A DNA stretch of 6,563 nucleotides from Eggerthellaceae bacterium (GTDB lineage: Bacteria; Actinomycetota; Coriobacteriia; Coriobacteriales; Eggerthellaceae): the NCBI GenBank assembly GCA_900753095.1, contig CAADXT010000053.1, positions 1 through 6,563 on the forward strand, written 5' to 3'. The translations under genes were made by a program, and so were the position numbers. Of the stretch, positions 5,468-6,563 are shown in pieces. The notes beneath the pieces were generated by a model that worked only from the letters and a program-made list of their open reading frames with translations, did no database searches and had not been told where the DNA came from. Numbering within the stretch: the stretch's first letter is position 1; every line of letters begins with the position of its first letter.

Positions 5468-6103
5468 ATGGCATACGATTTCAAGAAGGAGTTCAGGGAG
5501 CTCTACAGGCCGTCCGGCAAGCCGAGCGTCGTAACCGTTCCGCCTATGAGCTACGTCGCCGTGCGGGGCAAGGGCGATCCCAATGCTGAAGGCGGCGAGT
5601 ACCAGAACGCGTTGCCGCTGCTCTATGGCGTCGCTTATACCATCAAGATGTCGAAGAAGGGCCCGCGAGAGATCGAAGGCTATTTCGACTTCGTCGTGCC
5701 TCCGCTCGAGGGCTTCTGGTGGCAAGACCGCACCGATGGCGAGATTGATTATGCGCGGAAGGATGACTTCAACTTCATCTCGTGCATCCGTCTGCCCGAT
5801 TTCGTCACTCGCGAGGACTTCGACTGGGCAGTTTCGAAAGCTGCCGCCAAGAAGAAGCTGGACTTCTCGGCGGTCGAGCTGCTGAGGGTCGACGAAGGCC
5901 TTTGCATTCAGTGCATGCATACCGGGCCTTACGACGACGAGCCGGCGACCATAGACGCCATGCGCACATTCGCGGCGGAACGGGGCTACGCCCCCGACTT
6001 CTCCGAAGCCCGTCTGCATCACGAGATTTACCTCTCCGACCCGCGCAAGTGCGCGCCGAAGAAGCTCAAGGCCGTGATCCGTCATCCCATAAAGTTGATT
6101 TAG
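5468..6103 (+). CDS. GyrI-like small-molecule-binding domain protein (211 aa)
   Basis: This is a stand-alone cytosolic GyrI-like protein of normal length for its subfamily. Recognisable signatures are the opening MAYDFKKEFRELYRP, the first strand VVTVPPMSYVAVRGKGDPN, PPLEGFWWQ (residues 78-86), HTGPYDDE (151-158), HHEIYLSDPRK (184-194 with Glu186) and the closing KKLKAVIRHPI. The fold is the duplicated SHS2-type pocket also found in SbmC/GyrI, Rob and BmrR. It is known to bind small molecules, and in some stand-alone members to hydrolyse cyclopropane-bearing DNA-alkylating toxins. The role here could be drug binding or detoxification, but no substrate can be named and no DNA-binding domain is present. 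It has its own promoter, leader hairpin and terminator, so it is a single-gene unit. G+C is similar to guaA. Confidence 0.92.
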   Translation: MAYDFKKEFRELYRPSGKPSVVTVPPMSYVAVRGKGDPNAEGGEYQNALPLLYGVAYTIKMSKKGPREIEGYFDFVVPPLEGFWWQDRTDGEIDYARKDDFNFISCIRLPDFVTREDFDWAVSKAAAKKKLDFSAVELLRVDEGLCIQCMHTGPYDDEPATIDAMRTFAAERGYAPDFSEARLHHEIYLSDPRKCAPKKLKAVIRHPIKLI

Positions 6104-6136
6104 CGAAGCGAGTGACGCCGATCGCTTCGGCTTTTT
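6104..6136 (+). terminator. Intrinsic terminator of the GyrI-like gene
   Basis: CGAAGCGA (6104-6111) pairs perfectly with TCGCTTCG (6122-6129), followed by GC and five T (6132-6136). The stem starts on the base directly after the stop codon. An alternative inner stem, GCCGA/TCGGC, precedes the same T-run. This is the best-formed terminator in the window. Confidence 0.85.
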
Positions 6137-6399
6137 GGGGGCTCACCGTGGCGTGGTCGGCAACGGGACGCGCCATGCGACCGGTGGCGGAGGCCGAGGC
6201 GCGGGAGCGTGCGTTCGTTTGCACCGCCTCGCACGACCTCGTCACCCCGCTCATGGCGGTGACTGCGAACTGCGACGTGCTTGAAGCGGAGGCATCCGAT
6301 CAGGCCGGCCTTGCGTCCTGGGTCGCCAACATCCGTGCAGCGGCGGACGAGATGGCGACTCGCATCGCCGACATGCTCATGCACATGGGCGGCGACTAG
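6137..6399 (+). pseudogene. Sensor histidine kinase remnant, DHp domain only
   Basis: The reading frame through this stretch encodes the end of a membrane helix-like segment (WGLTVAWSATGRAMRP), a short linker and a complete HisKA/DHp helical hairpin. The H-box SHDLVTPLMAV carries the phospho-acceptor His, and helix 2 runs LASWVANIRAAADEMATRIADMLMHM. It then stops at TAG after MGGD. The sensor domain and first membrane helix are missing upstream, and the ATP-binding domain is missing downstream, so it cannot autophosphorylate. In-frame starts exist (GTG 6112, ATG 6175) but none has a good ribosome binding site, and the 6112 start lies inside the preceding terminator. A short expressed DHp-only protein is possible but unlikely. 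High G+C on sampled lines (63-75%) separates it from the rest of the window. Confidence 0.78.
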
Positions 6400-6464
6400 C
6401 CAGGGCGATCCCTGCAACGGGCATTATTATCCAGGAAGCGTTTGGTTGCGAGGCACGTCGGTGT

Positions 6465-6488
6465 GGGGGCCTGAGTCGTTAGGCCCTC
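6465..6488. repeat. Inverted repeat touching the stop of the right-hand kinase gene
   Basis: GGGGGCCTGA (6465-6474) and TTAGGCCCTC (6479-6488) form a 10-bp stem with two G-U wobbles and a 4-base loop. On the minus strand the hairpin begins within the kinase stop codon. No T-run follows in either direction, so it is at best a non-canonical terminator. Confidence 0.45.
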
Positions 6489-6563
6489 ACAGGGGGACCG
6501 CGATGGTGGCCACCGCGCCGCCCGAGGGGCTGTTGGCGAGCGAGACGGAGCCCCCGTGGGCGC
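6487..6563 (-). CDS. Sensor histidine kinase, C-terminal end (partial, runs off window)
   Basis: The minus strand entering from the right edge reads AHGGSVSLANSPSGGAVATI followed by AVPL and TGA (6489-6487). This is the standard end of a HATPase_c domain: an HGG turn, a beta strand, the S-x-x-GGA/GKG turn, and the last strand finishing in xxPL. Only about 25 codons are visible, and the ATP-binding N, G1 and most G2 motifs lie outside the window. Such proteins autophosphorylate on a DHp histidine and pass the phosphate to a response regulator. The frame is clean and ends at a normal place, so it is probably the tail of a complete kinase gene. It converges with the DHp-only remnant on the plus strand, and its G+C is very high (about 77% on one sampled line). 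A decayed copy cannot be excluded. Confidence 0.8.
   Translation of the reverse strand, partial: AHGGSVSLANSPSGGAVATIAVPL

Noticed and set aside
5450..6085. A 211-codon minus-strand frame
   Set aside because: It is the exact antisense shadow of the GyrI-like gene, without a ribosome binding site or recognisable domain.

Overview
The window is about 6.6 kb of bacterial chromosome. One intact housekeeping gene (guaA) is surrounded by accessory and decayed genes. Base composition and protein style suggest a moderately GC-rich actinobacterium, possibly Coriobacteriia/Eggerthellaceae. That placement is an inference from codon style and gene types; no rRNA or marker comparison was possible. G+C, counted on sampled 60-base lines, is about 57-62% in guaA, about 38-50% in the DUF262 gene and about 63-77% in the histidine-kinase pieces at the right end, so the window is a mosaic.

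Layout, left to right. (1) Bases 1-753, minus: a 250-residue P-loop ATPase resembling only the N-terminal NTPase part of MalT/LuxR-type STAND regulators, with a perfect TATAAT and a good ribosome binding site. (2) Bases 754-1170: non-coding divergent region. (3) Bases 1171-2769, plus: complete guaA (GMP synthase). (4) Bases 2770-3074: non-coding convergent region with two strong inverted repeats and several short repeats, one stretch of which resembles part of a type II CRISPR repeat. (5) Bases 3075-5186, minus: a low-GC defence-type unit. It has a complete 611-residue DUF262/HNH (GmrSD-like) protein, preceded with tight translational coupling by the C-terminal 88 codons of a C5 cytosine DNA methyltransferase whose 5' part is gone. 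(6) Bases 5187-5467: five TGACCC-type motifs at the break point, five 10-bp tandem units, then an extended -10 promoter whose predicted transcript starts at a perfect 14-bp stem-loop. (7) Bases 5468-6103, plus: a complete GyrI-like domain protein followed at once by an intrinsic terminator. (8) Bases 6137-6399, plus: a headless and tailless histidine-kinase remnant holding only the DHp (phospho-acceptor) domain. (9) Bases 6487-6563, minus: the C-terminal end of another histidine-kinase ATPase domain that runs off the window.

How the parts relate. guaA stands alone under its own signals. The methyltransferase remnant and the DUF262 nuclease were evidently one operon, a modification/restriction pair. 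The methyltransferase is broken while the nuclease frame is fully open, which is the most interesting biological situation here: either an orphaned nuclease or an autonomous modification-dependent (type IV-like) restriction protein. The guaA 3' side is a known landing site for genomic islands in many bacteria, but no integrase is visible in this window.
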